From: Megalonaias nervosa
Taxonomy: Eukaryota; Mollusca; Bivalvia; Unionida; Unionidae
Assembly (NCBI GenBank): GCA_016617855.1
Contig: JAECUM010093726.1
Span: 1-64,000 of the forward strand
Direction of reading: 5' to 3'
Length of the DNA: 64,000 nucleotides
Below, piece after piece: positions 12,430 through 22,633 of the stretch; position 1 is the stretch's first letter, and each line of letters begins with the position of its first letter. The position numbers and the translations under genes are program-made. Below the pieces are notes generated by a model, which was not told the origin of the DNA, searched no databases, and saw only the letters and a list, made by a program, of their open reading frames with translations.

Positions 12430-14580
12430 TTAATATTTCTCCATGATCTTGATCCAAGGAATTGTTTTTTTCACAAGAACATCAAGTACATCTTCTTGCC
12501 TAGGCACTTTGAGCATGCTGATGAAACAACCCAAGTGTTGGAGCACGGAATTCTTTTCTTGACTCGTCCATAGGTTTAGCTGAGTTTTAGATTTGGTGCT
12601 GGTATGTCTCTTTGTTGATACTGCAACTGGCATAGTGCTGGTGCATATCTTTCTAGATTCAATAACTGAAAAAAAATAAGTTGATATCTGAGATCGCAAA
12701 GAAATTATATTGATAAGACTATGGTGAAACTTTGAACAAACGTTCACCAAGAAACTGATGCTCTACAAACTAGAAAAAAAGAACAATTAAGATCTATTTC
12801 CTTTACAATAGCTGTCACACAGACCATACTGAATTATGACATGCCACAAAAATATCTGCAGGAATATGGCTTACAGAGTGTAATAACATCATTTAATCAG
12901 GTGCAAGATCACCTCATTAAGATGCATGGACCTCGCTCATTACTGAACTTGTGATAGACTCGGATGAAAGAAACCCATATACCATATCCGACAGAAATCT
13001 GATCAGAAATATGGACGCTACAAAAGTAACAAGCAACATTTGACAGATGAACATTCACAGTACAACAGACAAAACAGTCAGTGTCACACTATAAACCCCC
13101 GTTGCCTTATAGCCAGAGGGACTAAAATTATATCTACCACCAGTTTCAATTCTCCACTCCTTTGGACTCTTTTCCAATTCCCTTAAGTCTTCTTGGGAGA
13201 TGGCCTTCAGGAGAACTTGGGCCACCTTTGATTTCTGCAAGACTGACAAGGGCAATCAGTAAAAGTCTCTATGAATGCGTATATCATGGCCCAGAATTCC
13301 AGCAAGATAATCTTGCATACTATCAGTAATCTCCATAACCTGTGAAATGGTTGCTACATGCTTTCTTACGTCCTGTCTATGCTATTACATCCGGATACTC
13401 AATGTTACCAAGGTTACAGTTGTTAGTTCTCGTAATACATCTGGACCTCTATAAGGATGTTGTGCATTACCTTGCCCTGCCAGCAAGTACTCAAATTGGT
13501 CAATATTTGCTACCTTTCTATATTTGAGAAGATTTCTTATATTTTCAATCATGCTTGGTGTCAGAAGGGTGGCAAATCTTTTTCCAAATTTACTACGCAA
13601 TTCAACTCTCATCAGACTATCACAAAGCCTTTGTTCGATGTCGGATAATGATGTCCTGACCTCTTCATTAAGTGGTGTGCATGATAGTTCATCTGCTCTT
13701 TCAAACTATGACACATTCATTCTATGCACTTCTACCCTTTTCCTGTTAAAAAGATTACTTTTACATAGGGTTACTTTGGCTAAATTAGCATAAACATCTG
13801 TATTCTTCTTGATTTCCTCTCTGAGTTCTGCACTAGTTTTATTTACATGATCTTAAAGTTCCTTCACAACTCCATAAAATGGGATGATTAAAAGATTATT
13901 AAATTTCTTGCTTTCCGAACTTAGACTATTTGTACATGAAACAAGATATCCCCAATCACTTTTGTACAACTGGATAAATATATTTCCTTTTCAACTTTTA
14001 GCTGATATTTTTCTTTCAGCCCCTCACTTCGAATTATTTGGGCACATTTCTTCAGAGAATATCCAAGCTTCAATGTAGCACTAGGTTTTCTATATGTATT
14101 AGTTTTTTCACTTTATTCTGCCATTTTTTCACACTTCTTCATGACTGATTCAAACTGACTCGAATCAAAACATTCTTCCAACATTCTAAGACCTACCATT
14201 TTCTTTACCTCTTTCGAAAATCCACCAAGTTCCCGCAGTTTGTTTGAAACAAAATTTGATGTGTGATTCTCAATGTCCTTTTTGTTCCAAAGGCGCTGGC
14301 CAAAGTTAATTATAAGAAGGTCATTTTTTACTAGTTTTGAAATTTCATCATTATTCGTACTGATTACCACATTAGAGTAAAATATTCTCATCATATTTTT
14401 AGGAATAGAGAGCAATAATTTCCCTTCCTTCACAGCACTTCTTCTTTTCTTCTTTAAACTCTCTGAAGATTTGGTAATGCAATACTGTTTCTGATGTTCT
14501 GCCAGTTCCTTCCTGATGTATAAACCTTTACACGAAGGGCAAGGAACAAGCTCAGATGCATCACGTTTTCTGCCAGGCAA
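12430..14580 (-). pseudogene. Decayed tyrosine-recombinase-like gene
   Basis: Read on the minus strand, 14,580-14,113 gives a Cys/His zinc-finger-like start (CPSCKGLY then H..YC) and a conserved block reading NDEISKLVKNDLLI. After a gap, 13,850-13,385 gives LAKVTLCKSNLFNRKRVEVHRM and FGKRFATLLTP. Next comes LGHDIRIHRDFY (about 13,259-13,294), matching the GH...H...Y box of tyrosine recombinases. The 12,750-12,430 frame adds a block starting WTSQEKNSVLQH. From memory this is the order in a large family of uncharacterised invertebrate genes with a phage-integrase-like fold. Stops interrupt it, including TGA at 13,256-13,258 directly after the box tyrosine. Introns are possible, but the stops indicate a pseudogene. 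Confidence 0.6.
12862..13045. repeat. Isolated unit of the 143-bp satellite
   Basis: The stretch from ggaatatggcttacagag through aaaagtaacaagc repeats the consensus of the array at 9,131-10,265: aatcaggtgcaagat, cacctcattaagatgcat, ggacctcgctcatta. Start-to-start distance is about 145 bp, so it holds one unit plus the start of a second. It sits between two segments of the recombinase-like gene. Confidence 0.75.
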
Positions 14581-14944
14581 AGCACAATTTGATGTTCAAT
14601 ATTCAGGAAGCAACACTCCCTTACCTTTTTAATATACATCCAAGTTATGTTTAAAGTCACCTTCATTGCACAGCACTTTCCAACCTCGTCTATGCTCCTG
14701 GGAATTCTTTGGATGTAAAAGTATGCTTAAAACCTGTTGTTCATCTGAATGACATACTTCATAATGATGTGCATTTGTCCTACTAATTTATAACAGAAAC
14801 TGCATGCATGCTTTTTGTCCCATTTCTACCTTTTGGATTCATCAGTATTTGTGGTCTGAATTACGATTCCAGGTTGGTTAGAGAATCACATACAAGTGAT
14901 TATGGTACTACAGTCATCATCTGAGTCATCATTAACCATAAATA

Positions 14945-16504
14945 CCAAAATTCTTCAGCGAGGCCTTGACGGTGTCCATGTATCTCTTCTGTTGACCACC
15001 GTAAGATCTTCTGCCTTGCTGTATCTCTCCATAGAACACCTTCTTGGGTAGGCATTCGTTCGGCATGCGGACAATATGGTCAGCCCATCTGAGTTGAGCC
15101 TTTGCACAGCATGGTGTGGATGCTTGTCATGCCGTTCTTAATGATCATCTCTGTGTTCGGTACCTTGTCCTGCCATCTGATCTTCAGCAGTTTTTTCAGG
15201 GAGCTCTGATGTTACTGGGCCATAAACATCACGAAGAACACTATAGAACTTTTCATGTCGTGTCTGTCGGCAAAGGACTGAATATCATCAGCCTTTCGGC
15301 TCATATATGTATCCACCATCTCGCGCAGTTTGTTTCTGCAGAGATTGGCGGACTCTGCTGAAGGTATCCTTCTTTGCAGCGGACTTGTGGTCGATGCAGT
15401 ACGCACGGTGGATACGATGTTTCTCCTCTAGCAGGGACTGTATTTCTTCACAGTTCTCGTCAAACCAGTCCTGGTGCTTTCACGCAGAGACGCCAAGGGT
15501 TTCAGATGCAGTAGAGTACACCAGCTGTTTGAAGGCCGCCCAACATTGCTCTTCGACATTGGTATCATAGTCTGTGTTTTCCATATGGTTTGTCAGAGCT
15601 TCAGACAGAATTTGCTCAGCGTGGCAGTCTTACAGCCTGGAGACGTTGAGGCGTTTTGGGACTTTAATTCCCTGTGGACATCTGGGAGGTTGAATTCTAA
15701 GATTCATCTTGGATAACAGTAGCCTGTGGTCTGTCCAGCAGACAGCACCACACATCTCTCTGGTCACACGGACATCCTACCTGTCAGTCCTACAGACTAA
15801 GATGTAGTCGATCAGATGCCAATGCGTAGACCGTGGGTGCATCCAAGTTGTTTTGTTACGTTTGTGTAGACGGAAGACGGTGTTTGTGATCAGGAGATCA
15901 TATCTTGCGCACATTCTCAAGAGCAGATGTCCATTAATGTTGCAGTTGCCAATGCCATGTCTACCAATAACTCCGCGCCAACTCGGGCGTTAAAATCATC
16001 AAGAATGATCAGTTTATCTGACCTTGGTACTGAAGCAATCCGAGTTTCCAGTTCCTGGTAGAACTTGTCTTTAGCTTCCTCCGACTTGGTCATGCTTGGT
16101 GTGTAGACACTAATGAGTGTGGCTTGCTTTTTTCCAGGTACGGGTAGCTTCAGCATTATTAGCCGGTCCTTAATTCCCTTTTGTAAGCTGGAGAGCTTAT
16201 TCACCAGACTCGTCTGGACAGCGAAACCAACCGCAGATTCGCGACGTTCATCGGTGCCACGTCCACTCCAGAAAAAGGTGTAGCCAGCTAGAACTTCAGT
16301 CAACTGGCCCTCGTCGGACAAGCTAGTTTCACTCAGGGTTGCTATTTCTATCTTGTAGCGAGCAAGTTCTCTTGCAATCAGAGCACTTCTTTTTTCTGTC
16401 AGCCTCTGCACGATCCAACAAAGTGCGTATGTCCCAAACACCAAGGGTGAGGGAAACCTTTCGCCTTTTCTTTGGGTTTCGACCGCAAGGATGACATTCT
16501 CTCA
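14945..16504 (-). pseudogene. LINE remnant with endonuclease, RT core deleted
   Basis: The minus strand from about 16,499 to 15,917 encodes an exonuclease-endonuclease-phosphatase fold: LRTLLDRAEADR-like start, IATLSETSLS, a block containing YTFFWSGRG, LISVYTP, and [12 protein letters not shown] with the catalytic D..N. Broken frames to about 15,200 match the linker (QDWFDE, IQSLLEEK, FYSVLRDVYGPVT). At about 15,200 the sequence jumps to the C-terminal part (LLKIRWQDK, LRWADHIVRMP, KRYMDTVKASL). The reverse-transcriptase palm, including the [FY]xDD box, is missing. The family resembles LINE ORF2 proteins often annotated as craniofacial development protein 2-like. Several stops confirm that it is dead. 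Confidence 0.8.
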
Positions 16505-16616
16505 TGGCAGCTGTTAGTACCATCTTTGTAAGTCTTTGGTATGACTCGGCCGAGATCGAACCCACGACCTAACGCATCCAACTCGTACGCTCTAACCATT
16601 AGGCCACCTGAACGGC
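16505..16616 (-). mobile_element. SINE head fused to LINE start
   Basis: On the minus strand this is the tRNA-like head of the window's SINE (box A-like region at the 16,600 side, box B-like gggttcgatctc near 16,560), ending at ctaacagctgcc. The SINE body is absent because the LINE sequence begins immediately. The short open frame 16,565-16,329 reads from the SINE head straight into the LINE coding region. Confidence 0.75.
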
Positions 16617-17400
16617 GTTTTCTCCATCGTATACGTGAATTTCATAATCAAAACTGAATCAATGATGTAAATAATTCAACAATGTTCGTTTTTAGTACAT
16701 TATATACGTGAACATTAGTAATAATCTGCACACATTTATTCATAATTTTCACGCCTTTGTTTTCCTAGTGCAGATCAAAAGACGTAAAAAAGCTGGATCG
16801 ACAAGAATGTTGAAACACAGTCTTACAACGCATAATTAAATATTTGGCTATCAGAAAGTCTCGTAAGAACAGACGATTTTATTGGACATTCAAAAGAGAA
16901 AACAATCATATACAAATCTTAAATTCGTCCTTAAAGACAAGTCCAATAATGGAACTGTACACGTGATACAAAGTTCGAACATTTAGATTTAATACTACAT
17001 ATAGGACCAAATTTTGTGATTTCAATTTACTGTAATATTGTATCTACAACTGTTACAGAAACATATGGCGCATTTGAACATATGTAAGAAAATTATATGA
17101 AAGCAATCAAACTTCTTTCCACTTTTGGTCCAAAAACCATGATGTGAGATCTATGAATATTGCGCATTCATCAAACAGCATCCATTTCTAGGTGCAAAAA
17201 GAGTGATTTTAGACATGTGTAATGGTTGATAAACCAATTACATGTGTTCAAACAACAGGGCAATGGCTTTTATCATATAAGCACGTAATTCAAGGTCAGT
17301 ATTTTCAAGATCTTCATCTTTAGATGACAGGTTAAAACGTTTCAATACAAGCAGTAATTTGAAGTTTTAAAAATATCAGAAAACGGAAAATAAGGAACGT

Positions 17401-17583
17401 TCACTTAACTATATATGAAATGGAAAAAAGTTTAAATCTTGATGGATAAAAAGTTATGAGTGAAGGAAATAAAGAGGCACAAGTATCATATATCTGAAAT
17501 TTACCGATAATCGCCTGGGGTAGTTCAGTCAAGAGTGTCTCAGTAATCGTTGCAAAAACTTTTAAAATGTTTTGACACATCAA
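17401..17583 (-). other. Short open frame kept in both copies
   Basis: A 60-codon minus-strand frame (contains ELPQAIIGKFQIYDTCASLF) is also open at 58,570-58,388 with only a few changes. No domain is recognised. The preservation may be chance over a recent duplication, so no function is claimed. Confidence 0.2.
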
Positions 17584-18639
17584 GCTCTGTTGAGACTGTA
17601 GGCGTGGGAAAGAGTTGCGATTGCTGAGCCTTGCATTCGCGGTTCAATTGGAATTATCAAAGTTTCGTGACATATTAAATATTTCGAAGACAGGAAACAG
17701 GTAAAGGAAGTAGGAAAGGTACAATGCGATCGCTGATTCTTTCCTGATACCGGTACTGCAATCTATATAATCTGCACAGGTCTGTTGTTTACTCTTGTTA
17801 CAAACCAGGGGCATTTGCTTGACCTAGCTGTGTCAAACCATGGCGCGATTCACAGGTTTACCCTAATTCCAAAGACTTCCATACAGCTTCTTTTGTAAAT
17901 TAGAAAGTCCAATGTGTCCATTCCATAAATAATTTTAGTCTAATCAATTCAAGATCACAGATCTCACTACTTTCCAATTGTCTATCAACCGCATACTTAC
18001 ATGGTTTATCTTCAGCAACTTTCCGTATTGTCAACACTTCAAGCTGTAAAAGTATAGAACTATCCCCTAACACAGGAAGTATATTCACTACGCCACATTA
18101 TCTCAATCAAATCAAAGTACATCACATTTGCCACCATGGCGACATAAACTGTATCTGCCGACAGTGAAACTGTCCCTTCTTGTTTATTCCATTGTGTAAT
18201 TTACCAGTTTCCAACCATAAATACTGCACCTGCAGTCACACAACCAATGTACACCAGTAAATTTTAATAGGGCTATGGAAAGTATTGCATCATGGAAACT
18301 CACTAAGACTTCACTCCGTGACGTTTGCTCCTGTAATTGGTTAATTATTTCGGGCTAAGGAATATTTCCACAGAACCGAGATCCAATAATCAAACAAGTA
18401 ATCACAAAAATCTAAGAATTCATTAAAACGGGGCGCTATAATAAAATGCGCATCTCCAGATTTATTACACTACCAATGGTTTACTTGAGTCTTGGTGTTA
18501 ATCCTCACTGACCAGTGCTTCATTTTTTGCAACTTAATGTTTTAGCAATAAATGTAAATAATGCCATTGACTAAGACGTTGATATATATGGGTATTGACG
18601 AAAAGCTGTCATAATAGGAAAACTGCGTGTACTTTTTCT

Positions 18640-18701
18640 TCTTCATCATCATTGTCATCATCATCATCATCATCATCTTCTTCTTCTTCTTCTTCTTCTT
18701 C

Positions 18702-18735
<34 letters not shown>
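18640..18735. repeat. (TTC)n/(ATC)n/(ATT)n compound microsatellite
   Basis: Blocks of cttctt, atcatc, ttcttc and attatt triplets lie in series. The homologous block at 59,638-59,725 has different unit numbers. Confidence 0.9.
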
Positions 18736-18738
<3 letters not shown>

Positions 18739-18874
18739 TGAACAGACTTTTTTAACGGTCCTTTTTAACGCGGGACTTTTCCGTCTTGGTCCATTCTGAC
18801 CTGTTATCGGTCTTTCTGGACCAAGCCTTTTTACCTCGTGCCTTTATTGTACCGGTCCTTTCTGACTCGACACA

Positions 18875-19120
18875 GTCTGCAGATGATCAAGACTTAAGAG
18901 GGATCACCTGCGAACCGAACATGATTGTATGTTTGCCCACTCACCAAATCGTCAGCCGATCCTTGGAAAAATATATTAATTCGTGTACCAGAAGCCAGTG
19001 CGGCTTCCCTTCTACTTCACCTTACCGTAGAGACACACCGATATTTGCCAGTATATAAACGGGAAAACATCGAAGACCACAGCTTCATTGTAACTACAAA
19101 CGCCAAGCTAGAAAGATGAA
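18875..19120 (+). pseudogene. PolB C-terminal-like tail, copy 1, unit A
   Basis: Broken frames here (18,925-19,119 and neighbours) align with the inverted copy at 62,930-62,711. There the frame reads on from a family-B polymerase C-terminus and ends with KVYQIVYQKRV and TLPYGYVDIGQY. Copy 1 keeps only fragments (CPLTKSSADPW, then a stretch ending YLPVYKREN). It is non-functional as protein. The same DNA holds a TATA module. Confidence 0.4.
19052..19118 (+). promoter_or_regulatory. TATA/initiator-like module P1, copy 1
   Basis: TATATAAA at 19,052-19,059 is followed 32 bases later by TTCATTG at 19,084-19,090 and an ATG at 19,116. That spacing is what a TATA box and a transcription start would show. 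The same module with the same spacing occurs at P2 and in the other two copies. Confidence 0.5.
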
Positions 19121-19319
19121 TCACTCAACACAACAAGTATCTAGCGACAGACTCAAGTCCAGTAAGAAACTATAGTGCGATACTGAACCTTACGATCACT
19201 TCATCAGTGCAGTACCACATTGAATTTGTTTATTTACTAACGACATGGAAAACCATCTGCAACGAGTGCGACTTCCAGACTACAAGACTTTACCTGATGA
19301 ACACGCTGATATCGGCCAG

Positions 19320-19382
19320 TATAAAAAGGGGACGACTTCCAAAGTCAACACTTCATTGCGAGTGCCAACGCCGAGAAAGGTG
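19320..19382 (+). promoter_or_regulatory. TATA/initiator-like module P2, copy 1
   Basis: TATAAAAA at 19,320-19,327 and TTCATTG at 19,352-19,358 are again 32 bases apart. P2 lies 268 bases after P1. The context is shared with P1: gatatcggccag before the TATA box and caacgccgagaaaggtgaatc after the start-like motif. Confidence 0.5.
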
Positions 19383-19384
19383 AA

Positions 19385-19953
19385 TCGCTCCACACAAAAG
19401 AAAAATAAATATCAAACATAACCGACCTCTTTCACCACCATACCGTCAAAGCAATGTGCGTTCAAGAAGGAAAAGGGTTCAGTAGACCCCAAAGGCTAGC
19501 GACTTCGAGAAAATTTAGAACGACAACTTGCACCTATACGGTGAAATCTAAAGACTTCGCGTCTGACGTTCCACCCGAGGAAACAGTAGGTTTCGTTACG
19601 GCCTTGTTTGACTCACTGTTAAAGGAACTCAAACTACAGTGCCAAGTCAACGATCAAGGTTGTTTGAGTCTATCTATGTATCACGACAGTTTGAACTCTC
19701 CTGTATGTCTTGGGGTCTGTACACCTACAAATTAACTTCTTCCAAACTTTTGTTAGCTATAGAAGACATGCAAACGATGAGAGAAAAATTTGACATCACG
19801 GATCGAAAAGTGACCATTCATACGGCGTACGTTGTGCCTCCATGGGAAGAACACAATGACTGTGCTTGATCTGCTTACCGATAAGTGCACATAGCACGAT
19901 GGATACAACAGCAGATTTACGAATGAATCGGAGTACGTAATGGCAAACATTTA
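19385..19953 (+). pseudogene. PolB N-terminal-like fragment, copy 1
   Basis: The frame 19,454-19,735 contains YTVKSKDFASDVPPEE, FVTALFDSLLKELKLQCQV and LSMYHDSLNSPV. A frameshift near 19,700 moves the remainder to the frame ending at 19,869 (FDITDRKVTIHTAYVVPPWEE). Copies 2 and 3 carry the same protein. From memory, this type of block sits at the N-terminus of Maverick/Polinton-type DNA polymerase B polypeptides, but that match is not verified here. Stops and the frameshift make it a pseudogene. Confidence 0.5.
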
Positions 19954-21054
19954 CCCTGGACACAAGTGGTAGCTGACAGGATTTTAAACGTGTGTGACGA
20001 ATAAAGAGAGATCCATAATCTTTGTCCTATTTGATTGTTTCTTTCTTGTATTGTTGTTTATTTTTCTTAAAAATGAACATTTCTTGTAGCGCGAAAGTAA
20101 ATTGCATTCTTCTGTGAAATTTAAATACGTTCTATATGAAGCGATTTTCTTTGAAAGCATGAACTTTAATTTTAAAAAGTAGTTTTCTAGAACAAAGAAC
20201 TAATTAACTTGTAAATGTGTTTGTTTCATGTCTAAATATGAAATGGATAGTACTTAGACCATAGCACAGGCCAGAAAGCCCAAAGATGTACTTGAATAAA
20301 TGTTTTGTACCTATACAGCAGATTTTTTGTGGAGTCTCTATTCTGTCTGTGAGTCTTTCTTTGAAACATCTCTGTCCTCTTTGCTGTGTTTCCATCTTCT
20401 TTGTTTGGATGTGTATTTGTTTGTTTCTCCATCTCTATGCTTGTCCCTAGAAATACATTTCACCCTATAAATAGATTTGACCCTATAAACCCCATGACGT
20501 CACCTACCTTCATTCCGATTGACAACCCCCCCCCCCCAGGTACCATTCCCATTCTAAATTCTCATTGTCGCTATATTCCTTTCGCCTATTTTAACATAGA
20601 AGTTCCATTGTCGCCCTACCGTCCCCCTATTCTTCTGGCCTCCATGACTGTGAAATATGTCCCTACCATCAGATGTGTTCTTTTCGGTGACTGTCATTAT
20701 ACAAATAGTTCTTTGCAACATTCTTAAACAAATGTTTTGATTTAGACTAGCAACATCGAATCACACTTGTTACAAATTTAACACAAGTAAATAATAATAA
20801 TCCTTAAATATAAATAAATAAGTTAAGAATTAGCAATGAAAAATCAAAATTTAAATATATTATTGTATTAAATATTTTATCAAACATATTTAAAGTACTA
20901 ATATTTAACAATATTATGTCATTAAAACTAAAAATCAGATTCAATACATATAGAGATCTTAAATAAGTATATAAATACAAACTTTATGAAAACAAATATA
21001 GATAACTGGGATTAATACTAAGAAGCGATTTTGTAATGACTCATTACGCTTAAT

Positions 21055-21055
<1 letters not shown>
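19954..21055. other. Non-coding tail shared with copy 3, then AT-rich DNA
   Basis: From 19,954 to about 20,520 scattered blocks match the inverted copy at 61.26-61.85 kb: ggacacaagtggtagctga, tttgaaagcatgaact and ccctataaatagatttgac. The rest, to 21,055, is AT-rich DNA dominated by ATATTTAA-like words, with no gene. The C-run at 20,527-20,537 is a homopolymer. Confidence 0.5.

Positions 21056-21090
<35 letters not shown>
21056..21090. repeat. (CA)n microsatellite
   Basis: About 17 CA units. Two related blocks follow at about 21,113 and 21,211 (tggaattcc...tattcc.agttgaa), a weak 98-bp tandem duplication. Confidence 0.9.
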
Positions 21091-21092
<2 letters not shown>

Positions 21093-21490
21093 CGATTAAA
21101 ATCTCCAAGAATGTGGAATTCCATGTCGTTGAGCGCAATTTCTCGAGAAATAGGTTATTCCCAGTTCAAGCTGATTACCATGAAATTTCTCGAGAAAAAG
21201 CGCAATAATTTGGAATTCCTAGTTGTTTCGCACACTTTCTGAATAATGGCTTATTCCTAGTTGAAAACGGTTATGTACAGGTATATAAAAGTTCTCATTG
21301 GACATTTTTTTTGGTGAATTTTCAAGCGACAATGACAGATTGCAGAAGAATGAGAATAATTTTACATTAAAGATGGAAATAAAAAAAACTAAGTAATGCT
21401 TTTTATAGAAAGCATGCTTGTGAGATTTTAACTTAGGTATTCTGGTTAATTCATTATGCAACTGGTGGCATTTATACTGAATTGACACTA

Positions 21491-21676
21491 TAGTCTAATT
21501 TTACTTCCCCGTTTGTTTGTACCCCCTACCGATTTCAGAAACGAAAATTATAAACAAGATCAGAAATGCAGGGAACTTACTTAGTTTATTCATTGATTTA
21601 TCATTTATAACCTGACTGCGGCCAGGGTGGCCATAAAACCGTCAATGTCTGCGCGTTTCATGCTTAACGGAAGTTT
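21491..21676. repeat. Left TIR of the IS630/Tc1-like transposon
   Basis: It matches the reverse complement of 29,319-29,503. Shared blocks include gtttgtttgtacccc, gaaaattataaa, cattgatttatcatt, gggtggccataa, gcgcgtttcatgcttaacgg and aagttt. The outermost base abuts the TA at 21,489-21,490. Confidence 0.88.
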
Positions 21677-21894
21677 ACATACTAACACGACGCCATATCA
21701 CAAACGCTATGGGCAAGTATATTTTCCTCAAATAGAGTGACGTCACTACTGCTATTCGGTTACTCCCGGATATTTCCTTCAATTACGGTAAGTTGAAAGT
21801 TACAGCCCTTTGCACACTGGTTGTTAAAGCAACGTCAAAGACAAATTTGTAGTTTTTGATTGTCTTCCTTTGCTGCACTTCGCATAAAAAACGT

Positions 21895-22633
21895 TCAGTT
21901 CTGTGTCAGGCTATGTTGTGTAAATATATCACCATTCCAACAAAATGAAAAAATCTGGAGCTCCAACAGTATATAGACGCGGAAATGAAAACCTGAAAAT
22001 TCGGTTTCTCGGTTCAACGGGTACGGAGTACTTTTGGACCAATACAGTGCTTGCATAGAGTTTTCTACGCGATGGGCAATAGAACCGTCTTCCATCATTG
22101 TTTCAGGTACATTTTCAAGCACCAGTTTCTTATTGTATTCATTAACACTTGCATATGTTTTCTTTTTGATTATAACAAAAATCATGAGTTTTGTGATAAG
22201 TGCACTTATTTATTTCTTGCCCCTTATTATATTTAATTTGCAACAAGAAATATAAATGTAATTTGAGTTACATGGTTTTGGCAACTCAGTTTTATAATTT
22301 ATTTTTTGCAAAATTTGGTATAGATTTGTTTATAAAAAGTGAAACAATATATCTTTAGATTACCAAACACTCCATGCAAGCCAGAAAACTTTGAGGTTGC
22401 TCATTATGTGACAGATTCCAAACTAAAACCATTTAAGGTACCATAGATCCCATAATACCTTTGCATAAGAGTGGCCAATACAATTGTGATGTTAAACAAC
22501 CCGTGTAATGAATATAGCCATCATCATTGATTATTAAGTGCTGGATGTTTCCAAATAAAATCATAGATGACTTAAAAGGGTATGCTGCTGTATCAGTATC
22601 AGAAAGATCAGCTAAGACTGGGAACATGGTCAT
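21895..22633 (-). other. Two protein-like minus-strand frames, unidentified
   Basis: 22,633-22,433 (contains FPVLADLSDTDTAAYPFKSS) and 22,185-21,895 (contains YNKKLVLENVPETMMEDGS) have compositions more protein-like than the AT-rich background. They lie downstream of the transposase on its strand. They could be exons of a second element gene or chance frames. No family is recognised. Confidence 0.25.

Larger units (their letters stand above)
16505..19953. repeat. Duplicated 3.45-kb segment, copy 1
   Basis: This segment matches 57,462-60,960 almost throughout, at about 90% identity by eye. The match starts in the SINE head and runs through AT-rich non-coding DNA, a TTC/ATT microsatellite, two TATA modules and a broken coding region. 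Homology stops at aaacat followed by different sequence in the two copies. Copy 1 continues into DNA shared with the inverted copy at 61.2-62.9 kb, so copy 2 is the truncated one. Confidence 0.88.
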
